From the NCBI GenBank assembly GCA_943736015.1, contig OX031071.1, positions 8,652,119-8,716,118 of the forward strand: a stretch of 64,000 nucleotides of DNA, written 5' to 3'. The notes below the pieces were generated by a model that had not been told where the DNA came from, searched no databases, and saw only the letters and a program-made list of their open reading frames with translations. Below, in pieces: positions 35,342-48,713 of this stretch (positions are counted from its first letter, which is position 1; the number at the start of each line of letters is the position of its first letter). Origin of the DNA: Tridacna crocea (taxonomy: Eukaryota; Mollusca; Bivalvia; Cardiida; Cardiidae). The position numbers and the translations under genes are program-made.

Positions 35342-36825
35342 GTGAACAAAAAACGGCATAAAAGTGGATTTAAAGTCTTCTTTCAAGGCTGCTGTGCAGT
35401 CCTTGGCAAACTGCCAGGCATGCACCATCCACACATGCCAGATTTCACTGACAAAGGGCCAAAATTTAAGAGAACGGGGTGGCAGAAGACCTTGTTTTGG
35501 TCTTTTCAAGCCCCCTGCAAGAGTTAATTCCCTTAAAGCAAACCCTTGATGCCCCCTTTACCCTTTAATTGGATTTTCTGACTTGGGCCACATTAAATTC
35601 TGCACAATGAATAAGCCAAAATGACCAATGTACAGTGGGGGGAAAAAACCCCAAAACAAGCCCAGAAATTAATGTGACAAGTGGCTAAAAAAAGGCCTGA
35701 AAACTCTTTCAGTAGAAATTGCTTCCTATTGCATGAATCAAACAAAGAGAATTGAAGTGTAATTTTTCTAATCTCTTCAAACCGCAACAAGAATCCCAGT
35801 TACGTTGGCTACCGTTTCATACGTTGCCAGTTACGCACATGCGAAAACACCAGAAAATAATGTGAGAAGTGGCTCTTTCAGTAGCAACTGCTTTCTCTTG
35901 GATAAGTCGAACAAAGAGAACTTAATTTCTAACATTTTTTTTTTTCTCCAATCTCTTTATACCGTGACAACAAACGCATTTACGTTGTCTGCCGTCTTGT
36001 AGGTGCCATTCACGTATCCGCGAAAACATGAAAAATCGACGTACGGAACATTCCATAGCAGACGACACCTGTTGCTTCGGTCAATTATAGGGATTTTTCT
36101 TTTTCGTTTTCTCTCACTAGGGCTATTGACTCGGTTACGATGACTATCTCACCCATACGTGATGGTTACGTGCTGCGCATAAAATCGTAAAATCAACTAA
36201 GACACTTTTGGAGGCAACTGAAACCTGTTGCGCAAATCGAAGAAAGGTAAATTGAATGTTTCCCTGTTTTCTTACCAGGGTCAATTTTGGTGACCTTTCG
36301 AGTCAAAAGTCAATGTTATGTTTAACCGCTGCGCAAAAACATAAATTTCAGAAGCAACCGGTTGCTGTTGCAGAAACTTTTTCAAGAAAAAAAAAAAAAA
36401 AATCTTGTTCTTGTTTGAAGGATTTAAAGATAGACCATGAGGATAGAATAAGATGTAAGAATAAGTGATAATCAATTTTTTCTTTGATAGGGTAGAAAAC
36501 ATTGTGGGAAAAGGAGAAAATGCTGGTAACCTGCATTGTCTCCTTTTCTCAGATTGTTTTTAAAAGCTTTCTCTTTCAGGGTGTTAAAAGGCGTCATTGT
36601 GTGGTACTGGGTTAATAAGGATAAACAAACACACACCCCTCCCAATCAGCCAATCAAATCTCATCCCTCTGTGAAATGATCCAATCACAGAAGCTTTTAG
36701 GAAATCACCATGGTTACCAGCCAGCCAATCAGAGAGGCTTTTAAAATTCGAATTGGGCCCAGTCAGCCAATCAGAGAGCTTCAAAATTAATTCAAAATGG
36801 CGCCCTAATATATCGCTAGAAAACA
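35342..36825 (+). repeat. Satellite unit 24, 1484 bp
   Basis: T tract 11 and A tract 16. Only this unit and unit 18 have A16. Confidence 0.97.
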
Positions 36826-38310
36826 GTGAACAAAAAACGGCATAAAAGTGGATTTAAAGTCTTCTTTCAAGGCTGCTGTGCAGTCCTTGGCAAACTGCCA
36901 GGCATGCACCATCCACACATGCCAGATTTCACTGACAAAGGGCCAAAATTTAAGAGAACGGGGTGGCAGAAGACCTTGTTTTGGTCTTTTCAAGCCCCCT
37001 GCAAGAGTTAATTCCCTTAAAGCAAACCCTTGATGCCCCCTTTACCCTTTAATTGGATTTTCTGACTTGGGCCACATTAAATTCTGCACAATGAATAAGC
37101 CAAAATGACCAATGTACAGTGGGGGGAAAAAACCCCAAAACAAGCCCAGAAATTAATGTGACAAGTGGCTAAAAAAAGGCCTGAAAACTCTTTCAGTAGA
37201 AATTGCTTCCTATTGCATGAATCAAACAAAGAGAATTGAAGTGTAATTTTTCTAATCTCTTCAAACCGCAACAAGAATCCCAGTTACGTTGGCTACCGTT
37301 TCATACGTTGCCAGTTACGCACATGCGAAAACACCAGAAAATAATGTGAGAAGTGGCTCTTTCAGTAGCAACTGCTTTCTCTTGGATAAGTCGAACAAAG
37401 AGAACTTAATTTCTAACATTTTTTTTTTTCTCCAATCTCTTTATACCGTGACAACAAACACATTTACGTTGTCTGCCGTCTTGTAGGTGCCATTCACGTA
37501 TCCGCGAAAACATGAAAAATCGACGTACGGAACATTCCATAGCAGACGACACCTGTTGCTTCGGTCAATTATAGGGATTTTTCTTTTTCGTTTTCTCTCA
37601 CTAGGGCTATTGACTCGGTTACGATGACTATCTCACCCATACGTGATGGTTACGTGCTGCGCATAAAATCGTAAAATCAACTAAGACACTTTTGGAGGCA
37701 ACTGAAACCTGTTGCGCAAATCGAAGAAAGGTAAATTGAATGTTTCCCTGTTTTCTTACCAGGGTCAATTTTGGTGACCTTTCGAGTCAAAAGTCAATGT
37801 TATGTTTAACCGCTGCGCAAAAACATAAATTTCAGAAGCAACCGGTTGCTGTTGCAGAAACTTTTTCAAGAAAAAAAAAAAAAAAAATCTTGTTCTTGTT
37901 TGAAGGATTTAAAGATAGACCATGAGGATAGAATAAGATGTAAGAATAAGTGATAATCAATTTTTTCTTTGATAGGGTAGAAAACATTGTGGGAAAAGGA
38001 GAAAATGCTGGTAACCTGCATTGTCTCCTTTTCTCAGATTGTTTTTAAAAGCTTTCTCTTTCAGGGTGTTAAAAGGCGTCATTGTGTGGTACTGGGTTAA
38101 TAAGGATAAACAAACACACACCCCTCCCAATCAGCCAATCAAATCTCATCCCTCTGTGAAATGATCCAATCACAGAAGCTTTTAGGAAATCACCATGGTT
38201 ACCAGCCAGCCAATCAGAGAGGCTTTTAAAATTCGAATTGGGCCCAGTCAGCCAATCAGAGAGCTTCAAAATTAATTCAAAATGGCGCCCTAATATATCG
38301 CTAGAAAACA
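36826..38310 (+). repeat. Satellite unit 25, 1485 bp
   Basis: T tract 11 and A tract 17. Private G-to-A at 37460, a CpG-to-CpA change inside internal repeat copy B. Confidence 0.97.
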
Positions 38311-39797
38311 GTGAACAAAAAACGGCATAAAAGTGGATTTAAAGTCTTCTTTCAAGGCTGCTGTGCAGTCCTTGGCAAACTGCCAGGCATGCACCATCCA
38401 CACATGCCAGATTTCACTGACAAAGGGCCAAAATTTAAGAGAACGGGGTGGCAGAAGACCTTGTTTTGGTCTTTTCAAGCCCCCTGCAAGAGTTAATTCC
38501 CTTAAAGCAAACCCTTGATGCCCCCTTTACCCTTTAATTGGATTTTCTGACTTGGGCCACATTAAATTCTGCACAATGAATAAGCCAAAATGACCAATGT
38601 ACAGTGGGGGGAAAAAACCCCAAAACAAGCCCAGAAATTAATGTGACAAGTGGCTAAAAAAAGGCCTGAAAACTCTTTCAGTAGAAATTGCTTCCTATTG
38701 CATGAATCAAACAAAGAGAATTGAAGTGTAATTTTTCTAATCTCTTCAAACCGCAACAAGAATCCCAGTTACGTTGGCTACCGTTTCATACGTTGCCAGT
38801 TACGCACATGCGAAAACACCAGAAAATAATGTGAGAAGTGGCTCTTTCAGTAGCAACTGCTTTCTCTTGGATAAGTCGAACAAAGAGAACTTAATTTCTA
38901 ACATTTTTTTTTTTCTCCAATCTCTTTATACCGTGACAACAAACGCATTTACGTTGTCTGCCGTCTTGTAGGTGCCATTCACGTATCCGCGAAAACATGA
39001 AAAATCGACGTACGGAACATTCCATAGCAGACGACACCTGTTGCTTCGGTCAATTATAGGGATTTTTCTTTTTCGTTTTCTCTCACTAGGGCTATTGACT
39101 CGGTTACGATGACTATCTCACCCATACGTGATGGTTACGTGCTGCGCATAAAATCGTAAAATCAACTAAGACACTTTTGGAGGCAACTGAAACCTGTTGC
39201 GCAAATCGAAGAAAGGTAAATTGAATGTTTCCCTGTTTTCTTACCAGGGTCAATTTTGGTGACCTTTCGAGTCAAAAGTCAATGTTATGTTTAACCGCTG
39301 CGCAAAAACATAAATTTCAGAAGCAACCGGTTGCTGTTGCAGAAACTTTTTCAAGAAAAAAAAAAAAAAAAAAATCTTGTTCTTGTTTGAAGGATTTAAA
39401 GATAGACCATGAGGATAGAATAAGATGTAAGAATAAGTGATAATCAATTTTTTCTTTGATAGGGTAGAAAACATTGTGGGAAAAGGAGAAAATGCTGGTA
39501 ACCTGCATTGTCTCCTTTTCTCAGATTGTTTTTAAAAGCTTTCTCTTTCAGGGTGTTAAAAGGCGTCATTGTGTGGTACTGGGTTAATAAGGATAAACAA
39601 ACACACACCCCTCCCAATCAGCCAATCAAATCTCATCCCTCTGTGAAATGATCCAATCACAGAAGCTTTTAGGAAATCACCATGGTTACCAGCCAGCCAA
39701 TCAGAGAGGCTTTTAAAATTCGAATTGGGCCCAGTCAGCCAATCAGAGAGCTTCAAAATTAATTCAAAATGGCGCCCTAATATATCGCTAGAAAACA
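38311..39797 (+). repeat. Satellite unit 26, 1487 bp
   Basis: T tract 11 and A tract 19. No private substitution noticed. Confidence 0.97.
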
Positions 39798-41282
39798 GTG
39801 AACAAAAAACGGCATAAAAGTGGATTTAAAGTCTTCTTTCAAGGCTGCTGTGCAGTCCTTGGCAAACTGCCAGGCATGCACCATCCACACATGCCAGATT
39901 TCACTGACAAAGGGCCAAAATTTAAGAGAACGGGGTGGCAGAAGACCTTGTTTTGGTCTTTTCAAGCCCCCTGCAAGAGTTAATTCCCTTAAAGCAAACC
40001 CTTGATGCCCCCTTTACCCTTTAATTGGATTTTCTGACTTGGGCCACATTAAATTCTGCACAATGAATAAGCCAAAATGACCAATGTACAGTGGGGGGAA
40101 AAAACCCCAAAACAAGCCCAGAAATTAATGTGACAAGTGGCTAAAAAAAGGCCTGAAAACTCTTTCAGTAGAAATTGCTTCCTATTGCATGAATCAAACA
40201 AAGAGAATTGAAGTGTAATTTTTCTAATCTCTTCAAACCGCAACAAGAATCCCAGTTACGTTGGCTACCGTTTCATACGTTGCCAGTTACGCACATGCGA
40301 AAACACCAGAAAATAATGTGAGAAGTGGCTCTTTCAGTAGCAACTGCTTTCTCTTGGATAAGTCGAACAAAGAGAACTTAATTTCTAACATTTTTTTTTT
40401 TCTCCAATCTCTTTATACCGTGACAACAAACGCATTTACGTTGTCTGCCGTCTTGTAGGTGCCATTCACGTATCCGCGAAAACATGAAAAATCGACGTAC
40501 GGAACATTCCATAGCAGACGACACCTGTTGCTTCGGTCAATTATAGGGATTTTTCTTTTTCGTTTTCTCTCACTAGGGCTATTGACTCGGTTACGATGAC
40601 TATCTCACCCATACGTGATGGTTACGTGCTGCGCATAAAATCGTAAAATCAACTAAGACACTTTTGGAGGCAACTGAAACCTGTTGCGCAAATCGAAGAA
40701 AGGTAAATTGAATGTTTCCCTGTTTTCTTACCAGGGTCAATTTTGGTGACCTTTCGAGTCAAAAGTCAATGTTATGTTTAACCGCTGCGCAAAAACATAA
40801 ATTTCAGAAGCAACCGGTTGCTGTTGCAGAAACTTTTTCAAGAAAAAAAAAAAAAAAAATCTTGTTCTTGTTTGAAGGATTTAAAGATAGACCATGAGGA
40901 TAGAATAAGATGTAAGAATAAGTGATAATCAATTTTTTCTTTGATAGGGTAGAAAACATTGTGGGAAAAGGAGAAAATGCTGGTAACCTGCATTGTCTCC
41001 TTTTCTCAGATTGTTTTTAAAAGCTTTCTCTTTCAGGGTGTTAAAAGGCGTCATTGTGTGGTACTGGGTTAATAAGGATAAACAAACACACACCCCTCCC
41101 AATCAGCCAATCAAATCTCATCCCTCTGTGAAATGATCCAATCACAGAAGCTTTTAGGAAATCACCATGGTTACCAGCCAGCCAATCAGAGAGGCTTTTA
41201 AAATTCGAATTGGGCCCAGTCAGCCAATCAGAGAGCTTCAAAATTAATTCAAAATGGCGCCCTAATATATCGCTAGAAAACA
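39798..41282 (+). repeat. Satellite unit 27, 1485 bp
   Basis: T tract 11 and A tract 17. No private substitution noticed. Confidence 0.97.
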
Positions 41283-42769
41283 GTGAACAAAAAACGGCAT
41301 AAAAGTGGATTTAAAGTCTTCTTTCAAGGCTGCTGTGCAGTCCTTGGCAAACTGCCAGGCATGCACCATCCACACATGCCAGATTTCACTGACAAAGGGC
41401 CAAAATTTAAGAGAACGGGGTGGCAGAAGACCTTGTTTTGGTCTTTTCAAGCCCCCTGCAAGAGTTAATTCCCTTAAAGCAAACCCTTGATGCCCCCTTT
41501 ACCCTTTAATTGGATTTTCTGACTTGGGCCACATTAAATTCTGCACAATGAATAAGCCAAAATGACCAATGTACAGTGGGGGGAAAAAACCCCAAAACAA
41601 GCCCAGAAATTAATGTGACAAGTGGCTAAAAAAAGGCCTGAAAACTCTTTCAGTAGAAATTGCTTCCTATTGCATGAATCAAACAAAGAGAATTGAAGTG
41701 TAATTTTTCTAATCTCTTCAAACCGCAACAAGAATCCCAGTTACGTTGGCTACCGTTTCATACGTTGCCAGTTACGCACATGCGAAAACACCAGAAAATA
41801 ATGTGAGAAGTGGCTCTTTCAGTAGCAACTGCTTTCTCTTGGATAAGTCGAACAAAGAGAACTTAATTTCTAACATTTTTTTTTTTCTCCAATCTCTTTA
41901 TACCGTGACAACAAACGCATTTACGTTGTCTGCCGTCTTGTAGGTGCCATTCACGTATCCGCGAAAACATGAAAAATCGACGTACGGAACATTCCATAGC
42001 AGACGACACCTGTTGCTTCGGTCAATTATAGGGATTTTTCTTTTTCGTTTTCTCTCACTAGGGCTATTGACTCGGTTACGATGACTATCTCACCCATACG
42101 TGATGGTTACGTGCTGCGCATAAAATCGTAAAATCAACTAAGACACTTTTGGAGGCAACTGAAACCTGTTGCGCAAATCGAAGAAAGGTAAATTGAATGT
42201 TTCCCTGTTTTCTTACCAGGGTCAATTTTGGTGACCTTTCGAGTCAAAAGTCAATGTTATGTTTAACCGCTGCGCAAAAACATAAATTTCAGAAGCAACC
42301 GGTTGCTGTTGCAGAAACTTTTTCAAGAAAAAAAAAAAAAAAAAAATCTTGTTCTTGTTTGAAGGATTTAAAGATAGACCATGAGGATAGAATAAGATGT
42401 AAGAATAAGTGATAATCAATTTTTTCTTTGATAGGGTAGAAAACATTGTGGGAAAAGGAGAAAATGCTGGTAACCTGCATTGTCTCCTTTTCTCAGATTG
42501 TTTTTAAAAGCTTTCTCTTTCAGGGTGTTAAAAGGCGTCATTGTGTGGTACTGGGTTAATAAGGATAAACAAACACACACCCCTCCCAATCAGCCAATCA
42601 AATCTCATCCCTCTGTGAAATGATCCAATCACAGAAGCTTTTAGGAAATCACCATGGTTACCAGCCAGCCAATCAGAGAGGCTTTTAAAATTCGAATTGG
42701 GCCCAGTCAGCCAATCAGAGAGCTTCAAAATTAATTCAAAATGGCGCCCTAATATATCGCTAGAAAACA
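41283..42769 (+). repeat. Satellite unit 28, 1487 bp
   Basis: T tract 11 and A tract 19. No private substitution noticed. Confidence 0.97.
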
Positions 42770-44256
42770 GTGAACAAAAAACGGCATAAAAGTGGATTTA
42801 AAGTCTTCTTTCAAGGCTGCTGTGCAGTCCTTGGCAAACTGCCAGGCATGCACCATCCACACATGCCAGATTTCACTGACAAAGGGCCAAAATTTAAGAG
42901 AACGGGGTGGCAGAAGACCTTGTTTTGGTCTTTTCAAGCCCCCTGCAAGAGTTAATTCCCTTAAAGCAAACCCTTGATGCCCCCTTTACCCTTTAATTGG
43001 ATTTTCTGACTTGGGCCACATTAAATTCTGCACAATGAATAAGCCAAAATGACCAATGTACAGTGGGGGGAAAAAACCCCAAAACAAGCCCAGAAATTAA
43101 TGTGACAAGTGGCTAAAAAAAGGCCTGAAAACTCTTTCAGTAGAAATTGCTTCCTATTGCATGAATCAAACAAAGAGAATTGAAGTGTAATTTTTCTAAT
43201 CTCTTCAAACCGCAACAAGAATCCCAGTTACGTTGGCTACCGTTTCATACGTTGCCAGTTACGCACATGCGAAAACACCAGAAAATAATGTGAGAAGTGG
43301 CTCTTTCAGTAGCAACTGCTTTCTCTTGGATAAGTCGAACAAAGAGAACTTAATTTCTAACATTTTTTTTTTTCTCCAATCTCTTTATACCGTGACAACA
43401 AACGCATTTACGTTGTCTGCCGTCTTGTAGGTGCCATTCACGTATCCGCGAAAACATGAAAAATCGACGTACGGAACATTCCATAGCAGACGACACCTGT
43501 TGCTTCGGTCAATTATAGGGATTTTTCTTTTTCGTTTTCTCTCACTAGGGCTATTGACTCGGTTACGATGACTATCTCACCCATACGTGATGGTTACGTG
43601 CTGCGCATAAAATCGTAAAATCAACTAAGACACTTTTGGAGGCAACTGAAACCTGTTGCGCAAATCGAAGAAAGGTAAATTGAATGTTTCCCTGTTTTCT
43701 TACCAGGGTCAATTTTGGTGACCTTTCGAGTCAAAAGTCAATGTTATGTTTAACCGCTGCGCAAAAACATAAATTTCAGAAGCAACCGGTTGCTGTTGCA
43801 GAAACTTTTTCAAGAAAAAAAAAAAAAAAAAAATCTTGTTCTTGTTTGAAGGATTTAATGATAGACCATGAGGATAGAATAAGATGTAAGAATAAGTGAT
43901 AATCAATTTTTTCTTTGATAGGGTAGAAAACATTGTGGGAAAAGGAGAAAATGCTGGTAACCTGCATTGTCTCCTTTTCTCAGATTGTTTTTAAAAGCTT
44001 TCTCTTTCAGGGTGTTAAAAGGCGTCATTGTGTGGTACTGGGTTAATAAGGATAAACAAACACACACCACTCCCAATCAGCCAATCAAATCTCATCCCTC
44101 TGTGAAATGATCCAATCACAGAAGCTTTTAGGAAATCACCATGGTTACCAGCCAGCCAATCAGAGAGGCTTTTAAAATTCGAATTGGGCCCAGTCAGCCA
44201 ATCAGAGAGCTTCAAAATTAATTCAAAATGGCGCCCTAATATATCGCTAGAAAACA
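42770..44256 (+). repeat. Satellite unit 29, 1487 bp
   Basis: T tract 11 and A tract 19. Two private substitutions: A-to-T at 43859 just right of the A tract, and C-to-A at 44069 just left of the CCAAT cluster. Confidence 0.97.
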
Positions 44257-45742
44257 GTGAACAAAAAACGGCATAAAAGTGGATTTAAAGTCTTCTTTCA
44301 AGGCTGCTGTGCAGTCCTTGGCAAACTGCCAGGCATGCACCATCCACACATGCCAGATTTCACTGACAAAGGGCCAAAATTTAAGAGAACGGGGTGGCAG
44401 AAGACCTTGTTTTGGTCTTTTCAAGCCCCCTGCAAGAGTTAATTCCCTTAAAGCAAACCCTTGATGCCCCCTTTACCCTTTAATTGGATTTTCTGACTTG
44501 GGCCACATTAAATTCTGCACAATGAATAAGCCAAAATGACCAATGTACAGTGGGGGGAAAAAACCCCAAAACAAGCCCAGAAATTAATGTGACAAGTGGC
44601 TAAAAAAAGGCCTGAAAACTCTTTCAGTAGAAATTGCTTCCTATTGCATGAATCAAACAAAGAGAATTGAAGTGTAATTTTTCTAATCTCTTCAAACCGC
44701 AACAAGAATCCCAGTTACGTTGGCTACCGTTTCATATGTTGCCAGTTACGCACATGCGAAAACACCAGAAAATAATGTGAGAAGTGGCTCTTTCAGTAGC
44801 AACTGCTTTCTCTTGGATAAGTCGAACAAAGAGAACTTAATTTCTAACATTTTTTTTTTTCTCCAATCTCTTTATACCGTGACAACAAACGCATTTACGT
44901 TGTCTGCCGTCTTGTAGGTGCCATTCACGTATCCGCGAAAACATGAAAAATCGACGTACGGAACATTCCATAGCAGACGACACCTGTTGCTTCGGTCAAT
45001 TATAGGGATTTTTCTTTTTCGTTTTCTCTCACTAGGGCTATTGACTCGGTTACGATGACTATCTCACCCATACGTGATGGTTACGTGCTGCGCATAAAAT
45101 CGTAAAATCAACTAAGACACTTTTGGAGGCAACTGAAACCTGTTGCGCAAATCGAAGAAAGGTAAATTGAATGTTTCCCTGTTTTCTTACCAGGGTCAAT
45201 TTTGGTGACCTTTCGAGTCAAAAGTCAATGTTATGTTTAACCGCTGCGCAAAAACATAAATTTCAGAAGCAACCGGTTGCTGTTGCAGAAACTTTTTCAA
45301 GAAAAAAAAAAAAAAAAAATCTTGTTCTTGTTTGAAGGATTTAAAGATAGACCATGAGGATAGAATAAGATGTAAGAATAAGTGATAATCAATTTTTTCT
45401 TTGATAGGGTAGAAAACATTGTGGGAAAAGGAGAAAATGCTGGTAACCTGCATTGTCTCCTTTTCTCAGATTGTTTTTAAAAGCTTTCTCTTTCAGGGTG
45501 TTAAAAGGCGTCATTGTGTGGTACTGGGTTAATAAGGATAAACAAACACACACCCCTCCCAATCAGCCAATCAAATCTCATCCCTCTGTGAAATGATCCA
45601 ATCACAGAAGCTTTTAGGAAATCACCATGGTTACCAGCCAGCCAATCAGAGAGGCTTTTAAAATTCGAATTGGGCCCAGTCAGCCAATCAGAGAGCTTCA
45701 AAATTAATTCAAAATGGCGCCCTAATATATCGCTAGAAAACA
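44257..45742 (+). repeat. Satellite unit 30, 1486 bp
   Basis: T tract 11 and A tract 18. Private C-to-T at 44737, a CpG-to-TpG change. Confidence 0.97.
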
Positions 45743-47227
45743 GTGAACAAAAAACGGCATAAAAGTGGATTTAAAGTCTTCTTTCAAGGCTGCTGTGCAG
45801 TCCTTGGCAAACTGCCAGGCATGCACCATCCACACATGCCAGATTTCACTGACAAAGGGCCAAAATTTAAGAGAACGGGGTGGCAGAAGACCTTGTTTTG
45901 GTCTTTTCAAGCCCCCTGCAAGAGTTAATTCCCTTAAAGCAAACCCTTGATGCCCCCTTTACCCTTTAATTGGATTTTCTGACTTGGGCCACATTAAATT
46001 CTGCACAATGAATAAGCCAAAATGACCAATGTACAGTGGGGGGAAAAAACCCCAAAACAAGCCCAGAAATTAATGTGACAAGTGGCTAAAAAAAGGCCTG
46101 AAAACTCTTTCAGTAGAAATTGCTTCCTATTGCATGAATCAAACAAAGAGAATTGAAGTGTAATTTTTCTAATCTCTTCAAACCGCAACAAGAATCCCAG
46201 TTACGTTGGCTACCGTTTCATACGTTGCCAGTTACGCACATGCGAAAACACCAGAAAATAATGTGAGAAGTGGCTCTTTCAGTAGCAACTGCTTTCTCTT
46301 GGATAAGTCGAACAAAGAGAACTTAATTTCTAACATTTTTTTTTTCTCCAATCTCTTTATACCGTGACAACAAACGCATTTACGTTGTCTGCCGTCTTGT
46401 AGGTGCCATTCACGTATCCGCGAAAACATGAAAAATCGACGTACGGAACATTCCATAGCAGACGACACCTGTTGCTTCGGTCAATTATAGGGATTTTTCT
46501 TTTTCGTTTTCTCTCACTAGGGCTATTGACTCGGTTACGATGACTATCTCACCCATACGTGATGGTTACGTGCTGCGCATAAAATCGTAAAATCAACTAA
46601 GACACTTTTGGAGGCAACTGAAACCTGTTGCGCAAATCGAAGAAAGGTAAATTGAATGTTTCCCTGTTTTCTTACCAGGGTCAATTTTGGTGACCTTTCG
46701 AGTCAAAAGTCAATGTTATGTTTAACCGCTGCGCAAAAACATAAATTTCAGAAGCAACCGGTTGCTGTTGCAGAAACTTTTTCAAGAAAAAAAAAAAAAA
46801 AAAATCTTGTTCTTGTTTGAAGGATTTAAAGATAGACCATGAGGATAGAATAAGATGTAAGAATAAGTGATAATCAATTTTTTCTTTGATAGGGTAGAAA
46901 ACATTGTGGGAAAAGGAGAAAATGCTGGTAACCTGCATTGTCTCCTTTTCTCAGATTGTTTTTAAAAGCTTTCTCTTTCAGGGTGTTAAAAGGCGTCATT
47001 GTGTGGTACTGGGTTAATAAGGATAAACAAACACACACCCCTCCCAATCAGCCAATCAAATCTCATCCCTCTGTGAAATGATCCAATCACAGAAGCTTTT
47101 AGGAAATCACCATGGTTACCAGCCAGCCAATCAGAGAGGCTTTTAAAATTCGAATTGGGCCCAGTCAGCCAATCAGAGAGCTTCAAAATTAATTCAAAAT
47201 GGCGCCCTAATATATCGCTAGAAAACA
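45743..47227 (+). repeat. Satellite unit 31, 1485 bp
   Basis: T tract 10 and A tract 18. No private substitution noticed. Confidence 0.97.
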
Positions 47228-48713
47228 GTGAACAAAAAACGGCATAAAAGTGGATTTAAAGTCTTCTTTCAAGGCTGCTGTGCAGTCCTTGGCAAACTGC
47301 CAGGCATGCACCATCCACACATGCCAGATTTCACTGACAAAGGGCCAAAATTTAAGAGAACGGGGTGGCAGAAGACCTTGTTTTGGTCTTTTCAAGCCCC
47401 CTGCAAGAGTTAATTCCCTTAAAGCAAACCCTTGATGCCCCCTTTACCCTTTAATTGGATTTTCTGACTTGGGCCACATTAAATTCTGCACAATGAATAA
47501 GCCAAAATGACCAATGTACAGTGGGGGGAAAAAACCCCAAAACAAGCCCAGAAATTAATGTGACAAGTGGCTAAAAAAAGGCCTGAAAACTCTTTCAGTA
47601 GAAATTGCTTCCTATTGCATGAATCAAACAAAGAGAATTGAAGTGTAATTTTTCTAATCTCTTCAAACCGCAACAAGAATCCCAGTTATGTTGGCTACCG
47701 TTTCATACGTTGCCAGTTACGCACATGCGAAAACACCAGAAAATAATGTGAGAAGTGGCTCTTTCAGTAGCAACTGCTTTCTCTTGGATAAGTCGAACAA
47801 AGAGAACTTAATTTCTAACATTTTTTTTTTTCTCCAATCTCTTTATACCGTGACAACAAACGCATTTACGTTGTCTGCCGTCTTGTAGGTGCCATTCACG
47901 TATCCGCGAAAACATGAAAAATCGACGTACGGAACATTCCATAGCAGACGACACCTGTTGCTTCGGTCAATTATAGGGATTTTTCTTTTTCGTTTTCTCT
48001 CACTAGGGCTATTGACTCGGTTACGATGACTATCTCACCCATACGTGATGGTTACGTGCTGCGCATAAAATCGTAAAATCAACTAAGACACTTTTGGAGG
48101 CAACTGAAACCTGTTGCGCAAATCGAAGAAAGGTAAATTGAATGTTTCCCTGTTTTCTTACCAGGGTCAATTTTGGTGACCTTTCGAGTCAAAAGTCAAT
48201 GTTATGTTTAACCGCTGCGCAAAAACATAAATTTCAGAAGCAACCGGTTGCTGTTGCAGAAACTTTTTCAAGAAAAAAAAAAAAAAAAAATCTTGTTCTT
48301 GTTTGAAGGATTTAAAGATAGACCATGAGGATAGAATAAGATGTAAGAATAAGTGATAATCAATTTTTTCTTTGATAGGGTAGAAAACATTGTGGGAAAA
48401 GGAGAAAATGCTGGTAACCTGCATTGTCTCCTTTTCTCAGATTGTTTTTAAAAGCTTTCTCTTTCAGGGTGTTAAAAGGCGTCATTGTGTGGTACTGGGT
48501 TAATAAGGATAAACAAACACACACCCCTCCCAATCAGCCAATCAAATCTCATCCCTCTGTGAAATGATCCAATCACAGAAGCTTTTAGGAAATCACCATG
48601 GTTACCAGCCAGCCAATCAGAGAGGCTTTTAAAATTCGAATTGGGCCCAGTCAGCCAATCAGAGAGCTTCAAAATTAATTCAAAATGGCGCCCTAATATA
48701 TCGCTAGAAAACA
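47228..48713 (+). repeat. Satellite unit 32, 1486 bp
   Basis: T tract 11 and A tract 18. Private C-to-T at 47689, a CpG-to-TpG change. Confidence 0.97.
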